The notes: generated by a model not told the origin, from the letters alone. Positions 1 through 9,055 are shown, numbered from the stretch's first letter. The stretch is 64,000 nt of DNA from Nostoc sp. FACHB-152 (GCF_014697475.1 NZ_JACJRV010000002.1:309515-373514), one strand, 5' to 3'. Numbers and translations are program-made.

Positions 1-131
1 GTGAAAGCCGCGAATTAATTCCGGCGAAGATGGGAGGCCCGGTAACTTTAGCTTTCAGTTCTCAATGTCCTGCGAAAATTAGCCAGTCGCGCTGGGTAAC
101 ATTTGTAGAAGAATTAACCACTACGCCATGA
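1..131 (+). CDS. C-terminal end of an unidentified protein (partial)
   Basis: An open frame enters from the left edge (first full codon at base 3) and encodes about 42 residues ending ...VEELTTTP before TGA at 129-131. Its stop overlaps the start of the adenylate cyclase gene in an ATGA overlap (128-131), the usual sign of translational coupling within an operon. The visible tail has no motif I can assign to a family. Its composition and absence of stops over the whole visible stretch, plus the coupling, argue that it is a real gene. Function unknown; the rest lies outside the window. Confidence 0.6.
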   Translation, partial: ESRELIPAKMGGPVTLAFSSQCPAKISQSRWVTFVEELTTTP

Positions 132-1582
132 AATTATTTAGTTTCCGTTCGATTCGTACCCGAATCATGACTGCGACGACACTATTAAGTGTGGCGTTAG
201 TGGGTTCAGTTGTTTTGGTATGGGCAAAAACTGAAAGTACTCTTTATCGAGAACAGAAATTAAATGAAGCCAGATTCTTATCTAGAGTGTTAGGAACCTC
301 CACCTTTGCTAATCACCTGGATGAACGCAACTGGAGTCAAGTCCGCCTCAACTTGAATGCAATGCTACGGGAAAACGAAGACTTTGTGTATATTTTGGTT
401 ACTGATGCACGTTTAGGAAATCAGATTATTGCGGCTTCTCCTGAGTATTTACAAGGACAATACATTCCCGATATTGTGCCAGTGACCGTGAGCAATGCAG
501 CGCAGAAAGTGTCGCAAAAGTCTAGTTCTATTGAAACGTTTGCATTGGCAGATATCCACTTTGCCAATCATATCAGGGCTAAACGTGGCGATCGCATCAT
601 CGAAGTAGCTACATCTATTCAAAGGCTATCCGGTGAAAAAATCGGTACTTTGCGGTTAGGTGTGTCTCTACATCAGGTTAACCGGGCTGTAGCTCATGCA
701 GTCAATCAAGCATTAATAGTTGGTGCTATCGGACTGTTGATTAGTTGGGTATTCGCTTATATTCTGGCTAGACGCTTGAGTAAACCTATTCGTCGCTTGC
801 AAACGAGTGCTGCTCAAATTGCGGCGGGAGATTTACAACACCGCGCAGAAGTTACCAATACAGATGAAATTGGTGCGTTAGCAAATTCGTTTAATGAAAT
901 GTCTGCTGCATTGCAAAATTCATTTAGTAAATTACAAAGAACTTTAGACTCATTTAAATTGTTTGTGCCAAATAAATTTATTTTAGCGATCGCACCCCAA
1001 GGAATTGAAAATATTGAAGTAGGTATCGCTGTCACACGCCACATCACAATCTTATTTTGTGACATTCGCGGTTACACCTCCATGTCAGAGATGATGACAC
1101 CAATAGAGATATTTACATTCCTCAATGACTACCTAGCTTGTATTGGACAAGTAATTGATCAAGCCGGTGGTTTTATTGATAAATATATCGGCGATGCCGT
1201 GATGGCGTTGTTTGATGATGAAAACACTGATGGCGCACTTAAAGCAGCAATTTTAATGCACCAGTCACTAGATAAATTTAATAAAGAACGTATCGAAAAA
1301 AATCTACCCAGAATTAACATTGGCATTGGGCTACATCGTGGTGAAGTAGTCATGGGTACAGTCGGATTTACCTGCCGCATTGATTCTACAGTCATTGGTG
1401 ATGCAGTTAATATCGCTTCTCGAATTGAAGGGCTGACAAAACAATATGGTTGTAAAACTTTGGTAACGGAGTCGATAGTTAAGAGTTTAGCTCAACCCGA
1501 ATTATTTTCGTTGAAATTGATAGATAAAGCTGTAAAGTTAAAAGGCAAAGATGAAGCGATCGCTGTTTATCAACTTCTTTAA
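128..1582 (+). CDS. Membrane-bound class III adenylate cyclase with HAMP domain
   Basis: Makes cyclic AMP from ATP, probably in response to an extracytoplasmic signal. Order of parts: an N-terminal membrane helix (about 13-33), an extracytoplasmic sensor stretch of roughly 155 residues with no recognised fold, a second helix (about 195-213), a HAMP linker (about 212-270) and a class III cyclase domain (about 300-460). The catalytic domain shows the metal-binding motif FCDIRGYT, the second metal motif IGDAVMALF preceded by the adenine-selecting Lys (FIDKYIGD), and VIGDAVNIASRIEG with the adenine-contacting Asp and the transition-state Asn and Arg. Lys plus Asp point to ATP, not GTP, as substrate. 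It is coupled to the gene upstream by a 4-bp overlap. The 484-residue length is usual for HAMP-cyclases of cyanobacteria. Confidence 0.93.
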   Translation: MKLFSFRSIRTRIMTATTLLSVALVGSVVLVWAKTESTLYREQKLNEARFLSRVLGTSTFANHLDERNWSQVRLNLNAMLRENEDFVYILVTDARLGNQIIAASPEYLQGQYIPDIVPVTVSNAAQKVSQKSSSIETFALADIHFANHIRAKRGDRIIEVATSIQRLSGEKIGTLRLGVSLHQVNRAVAHAVNQALIVGAIGLLISWVFAYILARRLSKPIRRLQTSAAQIAAGDLQHRAEVTNTDEIGALANSFNEMSAALQNSFSKLQRTLDSFKLFVPNKFILAIAPQGIENIEVGIAVTRHITILFCDIRGYTSMSEMMTPIEIFTFLNDYLACIGQVIDQAGGFIDKYIGDAVMALFDDENTDGALKAAILMHQSLDKFNKERIEKNLPRINIGIGLHRGEVVMGTVGFTCRIDSTVIGDAVNIASRIEGLTKQYGCKTLVTESIVKSLAQPELFSLKLIDKAVKLKGKDEAIAVYQLL

Positions 1583-1589
1583 GAAACTA

Positions 1590-1622
1590 AGATCCCCGAC
1601 TTCTTAAAGAAGTCGGGGATCT
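1590..1622 (+). terminator. 16-bp perfect hairpin after the cyclase gene
   Basis: The arms agatccccgacttctt (1590-1605) and its exact complement (1607-1622) are separated by one base, and the stem is followed by tgtttgttc. It lies 8 bases after the cyclase stop. It probably ends that transcript, although the T-run is interrupted. The same palindrome is a familiar dispersed repeat in Nostocales intergenic DNA, so it may be a mobile hairpin reused as a terminator. Confidence 0.65.
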
Positions 1623-1717
1623 GTTTGTTCAGTAGATATGCAAATTGCAATAAATATAGCAACCCTAAATAAGCTTTAAACAAATCTATAGGACTAGTAT
1701 TTGATTTTTTCAAAAAT

Positions 1718-1805
1718 CAGTACATTGTTACTTGGCTTCTTTTGGGTTGCCTATTGCCTGACTACACAAGTATGTTCAGTAATCAAACCGGATTCCTATA
1801 TTAGG
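1718..1805. repeat. Dispersed intergenic repeat, copy 1 (partner at 60095-60187)
   Basis: This stretch, from cagtacatt to tcctatatta, is clearly similar to 60095-60187, including the shared cores gactacacaagtatgttcag and gattcctatatta. Both copies contain the gcctattgcct motif that recurs in many gaps of this window. No open frame is conserved, so it is treated as a non-coding dispersed repeat. Confidence 0.7.
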
Positions 1806-1806
1806 A

Positions 1807-2232
1807 TTACAACACATTGATCCTGCCATCATCCTGAATATATACCGAGCGATCGCCGGGAACGCGTGCAGTGGGACGCAGTTCTACCCGCAAGGTAGCT
1901 AAATTAGGTTTAGAGAGATTAGCTTGTATTGATCTACCTGTTTCATCCCAAAATATTAAAGATGTGTTTGGTTCAGTACCTTCTATCTGTTCCAATTTTA
2001 AAGTTTGTCCCGGACTGAGCGAAACTGGCTCAGTAATTGAAGGTTTTTGGATTTTTAGTACGCGGGGTGTACTGTTTACTACTTGTATGCGGATACGCTG
2101 GCCTGGTGTAAATTGAATGGGAGCTTTCCCACAATTAGAAGCACAGGTTCCAGCCAGTGAAATGTTTGAGTTATTACTTGCTGTCAATAGCAAAGTAGTG
2201 GTAATTAATAAAGCTGATATTAATTTAGACAT
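1807..2232 (-). CDS. Secreted protein of unknown function
   Basis: A 141-residue protein beginning MSKLISALL, with a signal peptide of about 27 residues (hydrophobic core LISALLITTTLLLTA). The mature part is a small, probably beta-rich domain with two cysteines close together (CASNC) that could form a disulfide, followed by the stretch FTPGQRIRIQVVNSTPRVLKIQKP. An earlier in-frame start at 2301 would place 23 charged residues ahead of the signal peptide, so the start at 2232 is preferred. I recognise no family. Likely periplasmic or cell-surface. It is transcribed toward the cyclase gene, from which it is separated by a dispersed repeat. Confidence 0.65.
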   Translation of the reverse strand: MSKLISALLITTTLLLTASNNSNISLAGTCASNCGKAPIQFTPGQRIRIQVVNSTPRVLKIQKPSITEPVSLSPGQTLKLEQIEGTEPNTSLIFWDETGRSIQANLSKPNLATLRVELRPTARVPGDRSVYIQDDGRINVL

Positions 2233-2441
2233 AGTATTAGATTTACACAGTTGGTGTTTATGTAGATTTGAATACCTCAGCGTAACACCATACTTAATCA
2301 AGTTATATTAGTGTAAATCCTGATACTACGAAAAACGCACCCTAGAGTACATCAGAGTTTTTGCTTCAGTTCTAATAATTACTATTGAGTAATGGCGCAA
2401 ACAGCAAATATTATGTATGCGCCTGTACCAACCTACAATCA

Positions 2442-3233
2442 CTATTTGCTTTCTTGCATACTTCTAACTATTTTGGTCACTAGCTTTCTGGGGGTGAATC
2501 TCACAGATTCAGAAAGTAGCTTATTTTTGACTCCAGTAACAACAACCGTTTTGTTATCGAACAAAGCTTTGTAACCGATTTTAGCTACAGTTTCCGCATC
2601 CATAATTTTTTGACCACTGACCATTTTGGAATTTTCCATCGCAGCACGTTTTTGGAACCCTGACTCTGTAGGGCCTGGACAAAGAGCAGTTACAGATACA
2701 CCTGTACCTTCTAATTCATTAGCGATCGCTTCTGAAAATGATAATACATACGCTTTACTTGCAAAATAAACCGCCATCAACGGGCCTGGCTGAAAAGCTG
2801 CGGTTGAAGCCACGTTTAAGATTCGCCCGTAACTTTGCTGCACCATGTCTTTCAGGAATAACTTTGTTAAATGGGTGAGACAGACCACATTTAACTGGAG
2901 CATTTGCAATTCAGCCGCTAAATCGGTTTCGTTAAATAAACCATAAGTGGCAAATCCAGCATTATTGATCAGAATATCAATCTTGATAGAAGCTTGTTGC
3001 AACTCACAAAATACTTCCTCTGGTGCAGAAATATTAGCTAAATCTTTGGCGATAACTTTAACATCAATACCAAACTTACTTTTTAATTCATCGGCAATTT
3101 GATTTAGTTTTTGCTCACTTCTCGCAACTAAAACTAAGTTGTAACCATCTTGAGCAAATAACTTGACAAATTCATAACCAATACCACCAGATGCACCAGT
3201 AATAAGAGCAGTTCTTTTGCCATTACTCTGCAT
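2442..3233 (-). CDS. Short-chain dehydrogenase/reductase (SDR)
   Basis: A 263-residue NAD(P)-dependent oxidoreductase with a Rossmann fold. The cofactor-binding glycine motif TGASGGIG is at 13-20, with VARSEQKL after the second strand suggesting NADP preference (Arg38). The structural NNAG motif is at 90-93. The catalytic residues are Ser143, Tyr156 and Lys160 (VASTAAF, YFASK). This is the classical SDR layout, similar to the DltE/YqjQ-like group of general acyl-ketone or aldehyde reductases. The substrate cannot be read from the sequence. An AGGAAG ribosome site lies just before the ATG. It is a single gene with no obvious operon partner. Confidence 0.92.
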   Translation of the reverse strand: MQSNGKRTALITGASGGIGYEFVKLFAQDGYNLVLVARSEQKLNQIADELKSKFGIDVKVIAKDLANISAPEEVFCELQQASIKIDILINNAGFATYGLFNETDLAAELQMLQLNVVCLTHLTKLFLKDMVQQSYGRILNVASTAAFQPGPLMAVYFASKAYVLSFSEAIANELEGTGVSVTALCPGPTESGFQKRAAMENSKMVSGQKIMDAETVAKIGYKALFDNKTVVVTGVKNKLLSESVRFTPRKLVTKIVRSMQESK

Positions 3234-3336
3234 AACTCTTCCTTAAAACACGAATAGATAATTACTGGCTTTCCACTATTAAGATTACTTATTTTTTTTC
3301 AGGCTTCTGGACATTGCACAGTAAATAACACATGGA

Positions 3337-3452
3337 TAAGCTAATCAGCATTTAAGCTGCACTATTGAAATTGTGAATCAATGACTTAAACCCTCTCCTC
3401 TGCCCCTCTGCTCCCCTGCGGTTTAAACTGCAAATTAGGTGCTTAACAGCTT
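3337..3452 (+). mobile_element. TAAGCT-type MITE-like element, intact copy (116 bp)
   Basis: The ends are imperfect inverted repeats: taagctaatcagcatttaag at the left, and at the right a complement reading taagctgttaagcacctaat (18 of 25 terminal bases agree). The interior has a C-rich tract (ctctgctcccctgcgg). An inverted copy lies at 17277-17385. A third copy at 20084-20416 is exactly 116 bp once a nested insertion is removed. There is no coding capacity, so it would have to be moved by a transposase encoded elsewhere. Confidence 0.75.
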
Positions 3453-3674
3453 ACAACCCCTCCCCAACCCTCATGCCAATGCAGCTTATGCCGGTAAACC
3501 CGTCCACCGCCAGTTGCGCCAGGGTGCCGTGAAAGACATCACATCACCATCTGGGGGCTTGTATCCCCAACCCTACACTCCGCCCCAACGGTGCTGCACA
3601 TCTTGTTCAGTTGTGATGAAGCGATTTTTAAGAGTTAATGAGTACTCTTAGCATTCAATTTTATCAATGGTAGT

Positions 3675-3761
3675 ATGAACTCATATACCGAAACAACTAT
3701 ATTTAACCAGAATCCTCAGATTCTAAACCTAAACTCATCAACGATCTGCCTACCTCCATAA
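3675..3761 (+). CDS. Candidate 28-residue small ORF ending inside a terminator
   Basis: ATG at 3675 opens a frame of 28 codons (start MNSYTETTIFNQ, end STICLPP) whose TAA falls in the loop of the hairpin at 3752-3772. I see no ribosome site of note and no known family. It is listed because the terminator immediately downstream has no other plus-strand gene to serve. A non-coding small RNA ending at the same terminator is an equally good reading. Confidence 0.2.
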   Translation: MNSYTETTIFNQNPQILNLNSSTICLPP

Positions 3762-3779
3762 ACAATGGGGGTATTTTTT
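3752..3779 (+). terminator. Orphan intrinsic terminator
   Basis: The stem acctcca / tgggggt (7 pairs, one G-T) has a 7-base loop and is followed directly by attttttt. This is a canonical Rho-independent terminator on the plus strand. The nearest plus-strand gene upstream ends more than 2 kb away, so it implies an unannotated short transcript starting somewhere around 3600-3680. Confidence 0.7.
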
Positions 3780-4340
3780 TGTCTATTTTCTTATACACGC
3801 CGCATCTTCCGAGTCAAGCACATAAGCAATACTTTGCATCAATGCCAGAAATTGTCAGATAGGAGGATAAATGCTACTGTATGCCAAAGCTTGAGTTAAA
3901 AGTTGCGTTCTTAATAAGAAAAAATGCAACACACATACACTATTTTCTTACCTTAGGCCGATTAATAAAAATAGATTTTAAATTAAAAAGACATTAAGCA
4001 AGATCAATCAAGATCAATAATGATTTAAAAAGTTGTGTAATAAACGACAAAAATTTTTCAGATGCCATGATATTGTCTTACTTGATCAAGCAAATATGCA
4101 GATATTAATAGTTTATATCAGTTGTAATAAAAAAATATGCAAAATCTATAAGTAAAAAAATATGCATCCAAAGTGGGTTGCCAAAAAAAATATTTTGTGT
4201 AATTTCAGGTTTTAAAAGTATGCAATGAAATTGCCAAAACATAACACAACTCGAATTTTTGTGAATTGACAAAATAGATACAGGAAAGCATTTACCACCA
4301 GTTTTGACAACCAAATTAAGTTACTCAGGAAGACTCACTT

Positions 4341-5465
4341 ATGAATGCACTCTCCATTACGAAGCTTGCTGCTCCAGATCGATTTTGGTATACAGGAGTT
4401 GGGAAAAAAGTCTTGATTGACGTAGGTAGCGATCGCCCAAAAATAATTACTACAGCTGGACAGAGTTCGGGTTTTGAGGCAACTGCCAGCTACACTGATC
4501 CACAGACAGGCAAACTCCGGTTATACAGCGATGGTCAGCTAATCTTCAATGGACAAACTCATCAAATTTTAGAAGATGGGGTTTGGGGTGCAACTAGTTG
4601 GTCTGCAACACAGGCAGTGGCAATAGTCCCATACCCTGATGGTAATCCTGACAGATTCTACATCTTTACAAACAACAACCAGACGATATACTACTCGATT
4701 GCCGATTTATCCCAAGGGACTAACGGCTCAGTTATTCTTTTAAACCGAAAATTAACAAGCAAAGCGGATAATCCAGGGGAAGCTTTGGGTGTCGCGCCGC
4801 ATAGCGATGGCAAATCTTTTTGGCTACTGATTTATAACGGTAGAACTGAGATCCGTTCCTACTTAGTAGACAAAAATGGTATTAATAGCAAATATGTTTC
4901 CTCTGCAACTAGGTTTCCCGAAAATCGGCTTAACTCCTTAGTAGGTAAAAGAGTTCACAAAGGTTCAATTATTTTCAGCCCCAACTGGAACAAAGTAGCC
5001 TTGGGTGTAGCAGGATTAGGAATTGCGATCGCTAAATTTGACCGCACCACTGGCAAAATTAGTCACAGCGATTTTTTAATTCGTGGTTCTGCTGGGTACT
5101 CCTGCGCCTTCTCACCTGACAGTACAAAGTTGTATTACGCTAAAGGTGATTGGGAATTTGGACAGTGGAACAAACATACCTTAGAAGGCTGGAGTGCTAC
5201 ACCACACCAAATGGACTTAGTTACTGAGATAGAAACAGAGATTGATACATTAGCAATTGGCGATATCACTGGCTATTCTGGGTCAAGGTTAGCTCCTGAC
5301 GGCAAAATCTACTGGACAGGACAGGGCAAATCTTTTCTGGCTGTGGTGGAAAATCCCAACGCACCAGGAGACGCTCTGATGTTTAATCCTCATGGCTTAT
5401 CCTTAGGAACTGGTGTTTGTGCTAGCTGGAATCTGCCAACACAGACATTTAGCTTCCAGAAATGA
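4341..5465 (+). CDS. Beta-propeller-like protein of unknown function
   Basis: A 374-residue protein without a signal peptide or membrane helix. It is built of short beta-rich blocks containing repeated phrases such as PYPDGNPDRFYIFTN, APHSDGKSFWLLIYN, FSPNWNKVALGV, FSPDSTKLYYAKGDW and LAPDGKIYWTG. The recurring SPD/DGK turns followed by a hydrophobic strand are what WD40/YVTN/TolB-type propellers look like, so I infer a propeller used for binding. No catalytic residues can be named. It stands alone after a long AT-rich leader and is followed by a good terminator hairpin. Confidence 0.7.
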   Translation: MNALSITKLAAPDRFWYTGVGKKVLIDVGSDRPKIITTAGQSSGFEATASYTDPQTGKLRLYSDGQLIFNGQTHQILEDGVWGATSWSATQAVAIVPYPDGNPDRFYIFTNNNQTIYYSIADLSQGTNGSVILLNRKLTSKADNPGEALGVAPHSDGKSFWLLIYNGRTEIRSYLVDKNGINSKYVSSATRFPENRLNSLVGKRVHKGSIIFSPNWNKVALGVAGLGIAIAKFDRTTGKISHSDFLIRGSAGYSCAFSPDSTKLYYAKGDWEFGQWNKHTLEGWSATPHQMDLVTEIETEIDTLAIGDITGYSGSRLAPDGKIYWTGQGKSFLAVVENPNAPGDALMFNPHGLSLGTGVCASWNLPTQTFSFQK

Positions 5466-5517
5466 TGAGGATTTATATCGTGTTCGGTGAAAGACTTCTC
5501 ATTCAGTCCGCACAGAG

Positions 5518-5545
5518 AGCAGAGGAAAGGATTCCTCTGCTTTCT
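5518..5545 (+). terminator. Terminator after the propeller-like gene
   Basis: A perfect 10-bp stem, agcagaggaa / ttcctctgct, with a four-base loop (agga), is followed by ttctaaat. It lies about 50 bases after the stop codon at 5465. Hairpin strength and position support a terminator, although the T-run is short. Confidence 0.6.
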
Positions 5546-5609
5546 AAATATGCAAATTAGATTTTTAACAGCTTATACTAAGTTGCGTTCAGAAATAGCA
5601 TTCCTACTC

Positions 5610-5719
5610 CAATACGTTTCGGTTAAAGGGGAAAGGCGAAGAAAGAACCTTTAACTCAAACCCAGTAACCTTCTCCCCAAACCAATTCTTAGTTCAAAAT
5701 GCTTATCTGAACCGTATTG
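5610..5719 (-). mobile_element. CAATAC-type MITE-like element, degenerate copy
   Basis: It starts caatacgtttcggttaaagg and ends gaaccgtattg. Read in reverse it aligns along its length with the two 124-bp copies at 12967-13090 and 13120-13243, sharing cggttaaaggggaaagg, accttta, caaacca and aatgctta. At 110 bp it is shorter, and I see no flanking direct repeat, so it is probably an older, decayed insertion. Confidence 0.65.
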
Positions 5720-5799
5720 GATGCATATTTGTGTTTTTCCATCCATTGGCGCATTTCCTCTTCAATACATTATTGGCAACTTAATTTGTTGCTCAAAAC

Positions 5800-6264
5800 T
5801 TACCATTGCGAAAAAGGAACCTTTGCTAAGTTGCTGTTGAAATACCTAGGATCATCGGAAACTTCTTCACCAATCCAATCTGGTAATTCAATTTGTTGTT
5901 GTTTATCACTTAGTTCAACTTCTGCTATTATCAATCCTTTATTAGCACCATCAAACTCATCAATTTCCCAAGTTAAACCCGCCCAGTCTATTTTGTAGCG
6001 CACTTTCTCGATTAATGGGCGATCGCATAATGTATCTAGCATTTCTTGAGCATCTGCCACCGGAATTACATACTCAAATTCAGCGCGAGTATATTTCTCG
6101 CTGCGCCCTTTAATTGTTAAATAACCTCTGTTATCAGCAATCCGAACTCGGACTGTAGCTGCTTTTTGTGTAGAAATATATCCTTGACGATAAACACTAC
6201 CCTGAGCTAGTTGTCTCCAACTATCTGATTTGACTAAAAACTTTCGCTCTATTTCTTTTGCCAT
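5800..6264 (-). CDS. CYTH-domain protein (triphosphate tunnel metalloenzyme family)
   Basis: A 154-residue single-domain protein. The N-terminal strand MAKEIERKFLV carries the family's ExExK signature (Glu4, Glu6, Lys8), which binds metal and triphosphate. Charged strands follow that build an eight-stranded tunnel: TVRVRI, YLTIKG, RAEFEYVIP, RYKIDW, TWEIDEFDG and GLIIAEVEL. Small bacterial members are most often inorganic triphosphatases; class IV adenylate cyclases share the fold, so the exact reaction is open. It is divergent from the ABM-like gene across a 233-bp AT-rich promoter gap and is probably soluble in the cytoplasm. Confidence 0.9.
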   Translation of the reverse strand: MAKEIERKFLVKSDSWRQLAQGSVYRQGYISTQKAATVRVRIADNRGYLTIKGRSEKYTRAEFEYVIPVADAQEMLDTLCDRPLIEKVRYKIDWAGLTWEIDEFDGANKGLIIAEVELSDKQQQIELPDWIGEEVSDDPRYFNSNLAKVPFSQW

Positions 6265-6497
6265 ATTATACCTTTTTATTGAATTTTAAAGCATAGATTA
6301 TGTAAGATTTTGAGTCTTTAATTGTTGTAATTAAAGTTAAACAAAGTAAATTTTAAGTTTTGCTTATTTTTTGGTTTTTTCTACTTTTTCTTACTATATT
6401 CATCTTATCGTTTTAACCAATGGAAATATCAGCTAAAACACCAAAAAAAGTACACTTATTGCTATATCACAATACTTAAAAAACGGAGTAAAATTTT

Positions 6498-6842
6498 ATG
6501 GATTTTCAAGATTTTCTTCGGCATCAATTTAGCCATGTTGTTATGGGAGAATTTAAACCAGGTAAATTTGAAGCCGCAAAAAAAATATATGAAGAAGCAG
6601 TATCAACTTATACAACAGGTTTCAAAGGAGCCTATTTGTTGCAAGAACCAGGAACCGATAAAGGCATCTCCATAATTTTTTGGGAGAGTGTCGAAGATAT
6701 GGAGGCAAGCCACAATGAAGTTTACCAAAACATTTTAAAAAAAATGATGCCTTTATTTGCCGAGCCACCACACAGTTTAGTCTATGAACTGGTTTGTGAA
6801 ATTCAACCGAAAGAGGAAAAGCAAGAGAAAGAGGAAGTCTGA
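6498..6842 (+). CDS. Small ABM/dabb-fold-like protein
   Basis: A 114-residue protein. The stretch FSHVVMGEFKPGKFEAAKKIYEE, then GFKGAYLLQEPGTDKGISIIFWESVEDMEASHN, has the strand-helix-strand pattern and WES.EDM.A phrase typical of the antibiotic-biosynthesis-monooxygenase (ABM) / dimeric alpha-beta barrel superfamily. Members range from quinol monooxygenases and heme-degrading enzymes to stress proteins. No catalytic Asn/Trp/His set is clear, so only the fold is proposed. The Lys/Glu-rich tail (about 102-114) looks disordered. An ACGGAG ribosome site lies about 10 bases before the ATG. Confidence 0.6.
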   Translation: MDFQDFLRHQFSHVVMGEFKPGKFEAAKKIYEEAVSTYTTGFKGAYLLQEPGTDKGISIIFWESVEDMEASHNEVYQNILKKMMPLFAEPPHSLVYELVCEIQPKEEKQEKEEV

Positions 6843-7107
6843 AATCTAAAATTTTATCTTTTAGGCTGCTGCGTTTTGAGTTGAAAGTGTCGAGTGCCGA
6901 GTAAAAATACTAAACTCTAGTAGTTCACCACACAAACTTTGTACAGTGGTAAGCCCAGGAGCGGAGGAGAGGTTACAGTTCAAGCTCCTCCGCTCCCCTG
7001 CTCACGCCAGTCGCTACAAGTCGGGAAACGCGCCCAACGCGCTGGCTCCCCTGCCGCCTATTTTTATCAAACTTAAAGTGAAACGGTATTACTGCTAGGA
7101 TTTAGCA

Positions 7108-7123
7108 TAGTACAAGAGAACTA
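7108..7123. promoter_or_regulatory. LexA-like palindrome just before the photolyase start
   Basis: TAGTACAAGAGAACTA is a near-palindrome (TAGTWC-N4-GWACTA) lying 12-27 bases before the photolyase ATG. It differs by one base from the cyanobacterial LexA-box consensus RGTACNNNDGTWCB as I know it (GAAC in place of GTWC in the right half). Placement over the start region fits a repressor operator for a repair gene, but the match is imperfect. Confidence 0.35.
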
Positions 7124-7134
7124 TAAGGTATGGA

Positions 7135-8571
7135 ATGTCTGAGTTAATTCTGTTTTGGCATCGCCGTGATTTACGCATTTCTGATAACACCGGGTTAGCT
7201 GCGGCAAGAAGGCAGAGTCCTCAAGTAGTCGGTGTATTTTGCCTCGATCGCAATATTCTCGAACGTGATGATGTTGCTCCTGCAAGAGTAACATACATGA
7301 TTGGTTGCTTACAGGCATTGCAAGAGCGATATGCCCAAGCTGGCAGTCAACTGTTGATTCTTCATGGCGATCCTGTACAAGCAATTCCAGAGTTAGCAGC
7401 AGCTTTGAATGCTAAAGCCGTGTTTTGGAATTGGGATGTTGAACCATATTCCCAAATCCGCGATCGCACTATAATTGATGCACTCAAAGAAAAAGGTATT
7501 GAGTTTCTGGAAGAAAATTGGGATCAAATTCTGCATTCCCCTACAGAAATTCGCACAGGTGGCAATGCACCTTACACGGTTTATAGTCCGTTTTGGAAGA
7601 ATTGGAGTAGCAAGCCAAAAGCCAAACCTGTAGAGAACTTGGAAGCGGCGGAAGGACTAACAGCAGCTGAACAAGAAATTGCTAAAAAAACAGGTGCGAT
7701 CGCATTACCGACAGCTAAAGATTTAGGATTTATTTGGGAAGTTGGCGACTTAGTAATTCAACCAGGTGAAGCCGCCGCCCAAGAAAGATTAGCAGAATTT
7801 ACTGATAAAGCCATTACCGAATACCAAGAACAGCGCAACTTTCCAGCAGCTGACGGCACATCGCAATTGAGTGCTGCTTTGAAATTTGGTGCAATTGGCA
7901 TTCGCACCATCTGGCAAGCCACTGTTGAGGCGCAAGAAAATAGCCGCAGTGAAGAAACAGCAGCCAGTATCCGCACTTGGCAACAAGAACTAGCATGGCG
8001 GGAATTTTATCAACACGCTATGTATCATTTTCCAGCATTAGCCGAGGGTGCTTACCGCGAAGCCTTTAAAAACTTTCCTTGGGAAACCAACGACGAACAT
8101 TTTCAAGCATGGTGCGAAGGTAGAACAGGCTACCCCATCGTTGATGCAGCCATGCGCCAATTAAATGAAAGCGGCTGGATGCACAACCGTTGTCGGATGA
8201 TTGTGGCTAGTTTCCTTACCAAAGACTTGCTCATCAGTCCGCAATTGGGCGAAAAATATTTTATGCAAAAACTCATCGATGCAGATTTATCGGCGAATAA
8301 TGGCGGCTGGCAATGGAGTGCTTCGAGTGGGATGGATCCCAAACCTGTGCGAATTTTTAACCCAGCTAGTCAAGCACAAAAATTCGATCCTGATGGCGAA
8401 TACATCCGGCGATGGTTGCCAGAATTACGATCTATAGATACAGAATATTTAGTAACTGGTAAAATTACTCCTTTAGAGCGTCGTGCTGTTGGTTATCCTG
8501 AACCTATCGTGGATCATAAAATACGGCAACAGCAGTTTAAACAGCGTTATCAAGAGCAAAAAAGTTTATAG
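7135..8571 (+). CDS. phrA: Deoxyribodipyrimidine photolyase, class I, deazaflavin type
   Basis: Repairs UV-induced cyclobutane pyrimidine dimers using light, with FAD as catalyst. It has 478 residues, normal for the family. The N-terminal photolyase domain opens [21 protein letters not shown] and would bind the antenna chromophore; in cyanobacterial relatives this is 8-hydroxy-5-deazaflavin. The C-terminal half is the FAD-binding helical domain, with the conserved blocks [64 protein letters not shown] and RIFNP. An AAGG ribosome site precedes the ATG at 7135; an ATG five bases upstream is out of frame and stops at once. A LexA-like palindrome lies just upstream. Confidence 0.95.
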   Translation: MSELILFWHRRDLRISDNTGLAAARRQSPQVVGVFCLDRNILERDDVAPARVTYMIGCLQALQERYAQAGSQLLILHGDPVQAIPELAAALNAKAVFWNWDVEPYSQIRDRTIIDALKEKGIEFLEENWDQILHSPTEIRTGGNAPYTVYSPFWKNWSSKPKAKPVENLEAAEGLTAAEQEIAKKTGAIALPTAKDLGFIWEVGDLVIQPGEAAAQERLAEFTDKAITEYQEQRNFPAADGTSQLSAALKFGAIGIRTIWQATVEAQENSRSEETAASIRTWQQELAWREFYQHAMYHFPALAEGAYREAFKNFPWETNDEHFQAWCEGRTGYPIVDAAMRQLNESGWMHNRCRMIVASFLTKDLLISPQLGEKYFMQKLIDADLSANNGGWQWSASSGMDPKPVRIFNPASQAQKFDPDGEYIRRWLPELRSIDTEYLVTGKITPLERRAVGYPEPIVDHKIRQQQFKQRYQEQKSL

Positions 8572-9055
8572 CAGGTGATAGGTGATAGCAGGCGACAGGC
8601 AATAGGGTTAAAAGTCTTCTAGTATATGGCTTTGTTCTTAAAATCTGTACTTCATTTACCTGCAATCTGCTGTATATGCTTTGGCTATTGCTATAACACT
8701 AGAACTATAGCAGGGAACAGGCTTAAAAGCCTCTGAAGAGCTATCCAGCCACTGCTACCTTATACCATTTCACGCACAACCCGATACACATACATCATGT
8801 AGAGACGTAGCATTGCTAAGTCTCTACAAAAAGATATAGCAGTCGAAGTAAAGGTTAGGACAAGCACTAATCATAGAATATAGACACTGACTTTCAAACC
8901 TATTCCCTGTTGCCTATTGGCTGCTATGGGTTTCATATTTATGGAAATTGGTATTAAAACATTCTAGAGATAGCTCCCCTAACTGGCATAACCTAAGCCA
9001 AAATATACTTTTCCCAAGACAAGATTTTAAGTATATACTCACACGGCTGCCGCTT
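8572..9055. other. Repeat-rich gap between the photolyase and the large membrane protein gene
   Basis: The gap contains several copies of short dispersed motifs: tatagcag fragments at about 8569 and 8706, and a 13-bp imperfect hairpin at 8798-8828 (tgtagagacgtag, near-identical to 46950-46980). An element running atagcag...ctgctat lies at 8836-8937. I see no gene in it. The start of the next gene may lie a little upstream, at a TTG at 8948. Confidence 0.6.

Larger units (their letters stand above)
3234..4340. other. Long gene-poor gap with repeats, an orphan terminator and an AT-rich leader
   Basis: This 1.1-kb gap holds a 116-bp inverted-repeat element (3337-3452) and a GC-richer stretch to about 3600 made of fragments seen elsewhere in intergenic DNA. 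Next come a candidate short transcript with terminator (3640-3780) and an AT-rich stretch (3800-4340) that leads into the propeller-like gene. A near-direct repeat of caagatcaat occurs at about 3998-4018. Open frames at 3439-3651 and 4105-4314 look accidental. Confidence 0.6.

Noticed and set aside
3439-3651. 70-residue open frame
   Set aside because: It begins inside a TAAGCT-type element and runs through intergenic repeat text; low-complexity, Pro-rich, no family resemblance.
4105-4314. 69-residue minus-strand open frame
   Set aside because: AT-rich, Phe/Ile-rich accidental translation in the leader of the propeller-like gene; no ribosome site.
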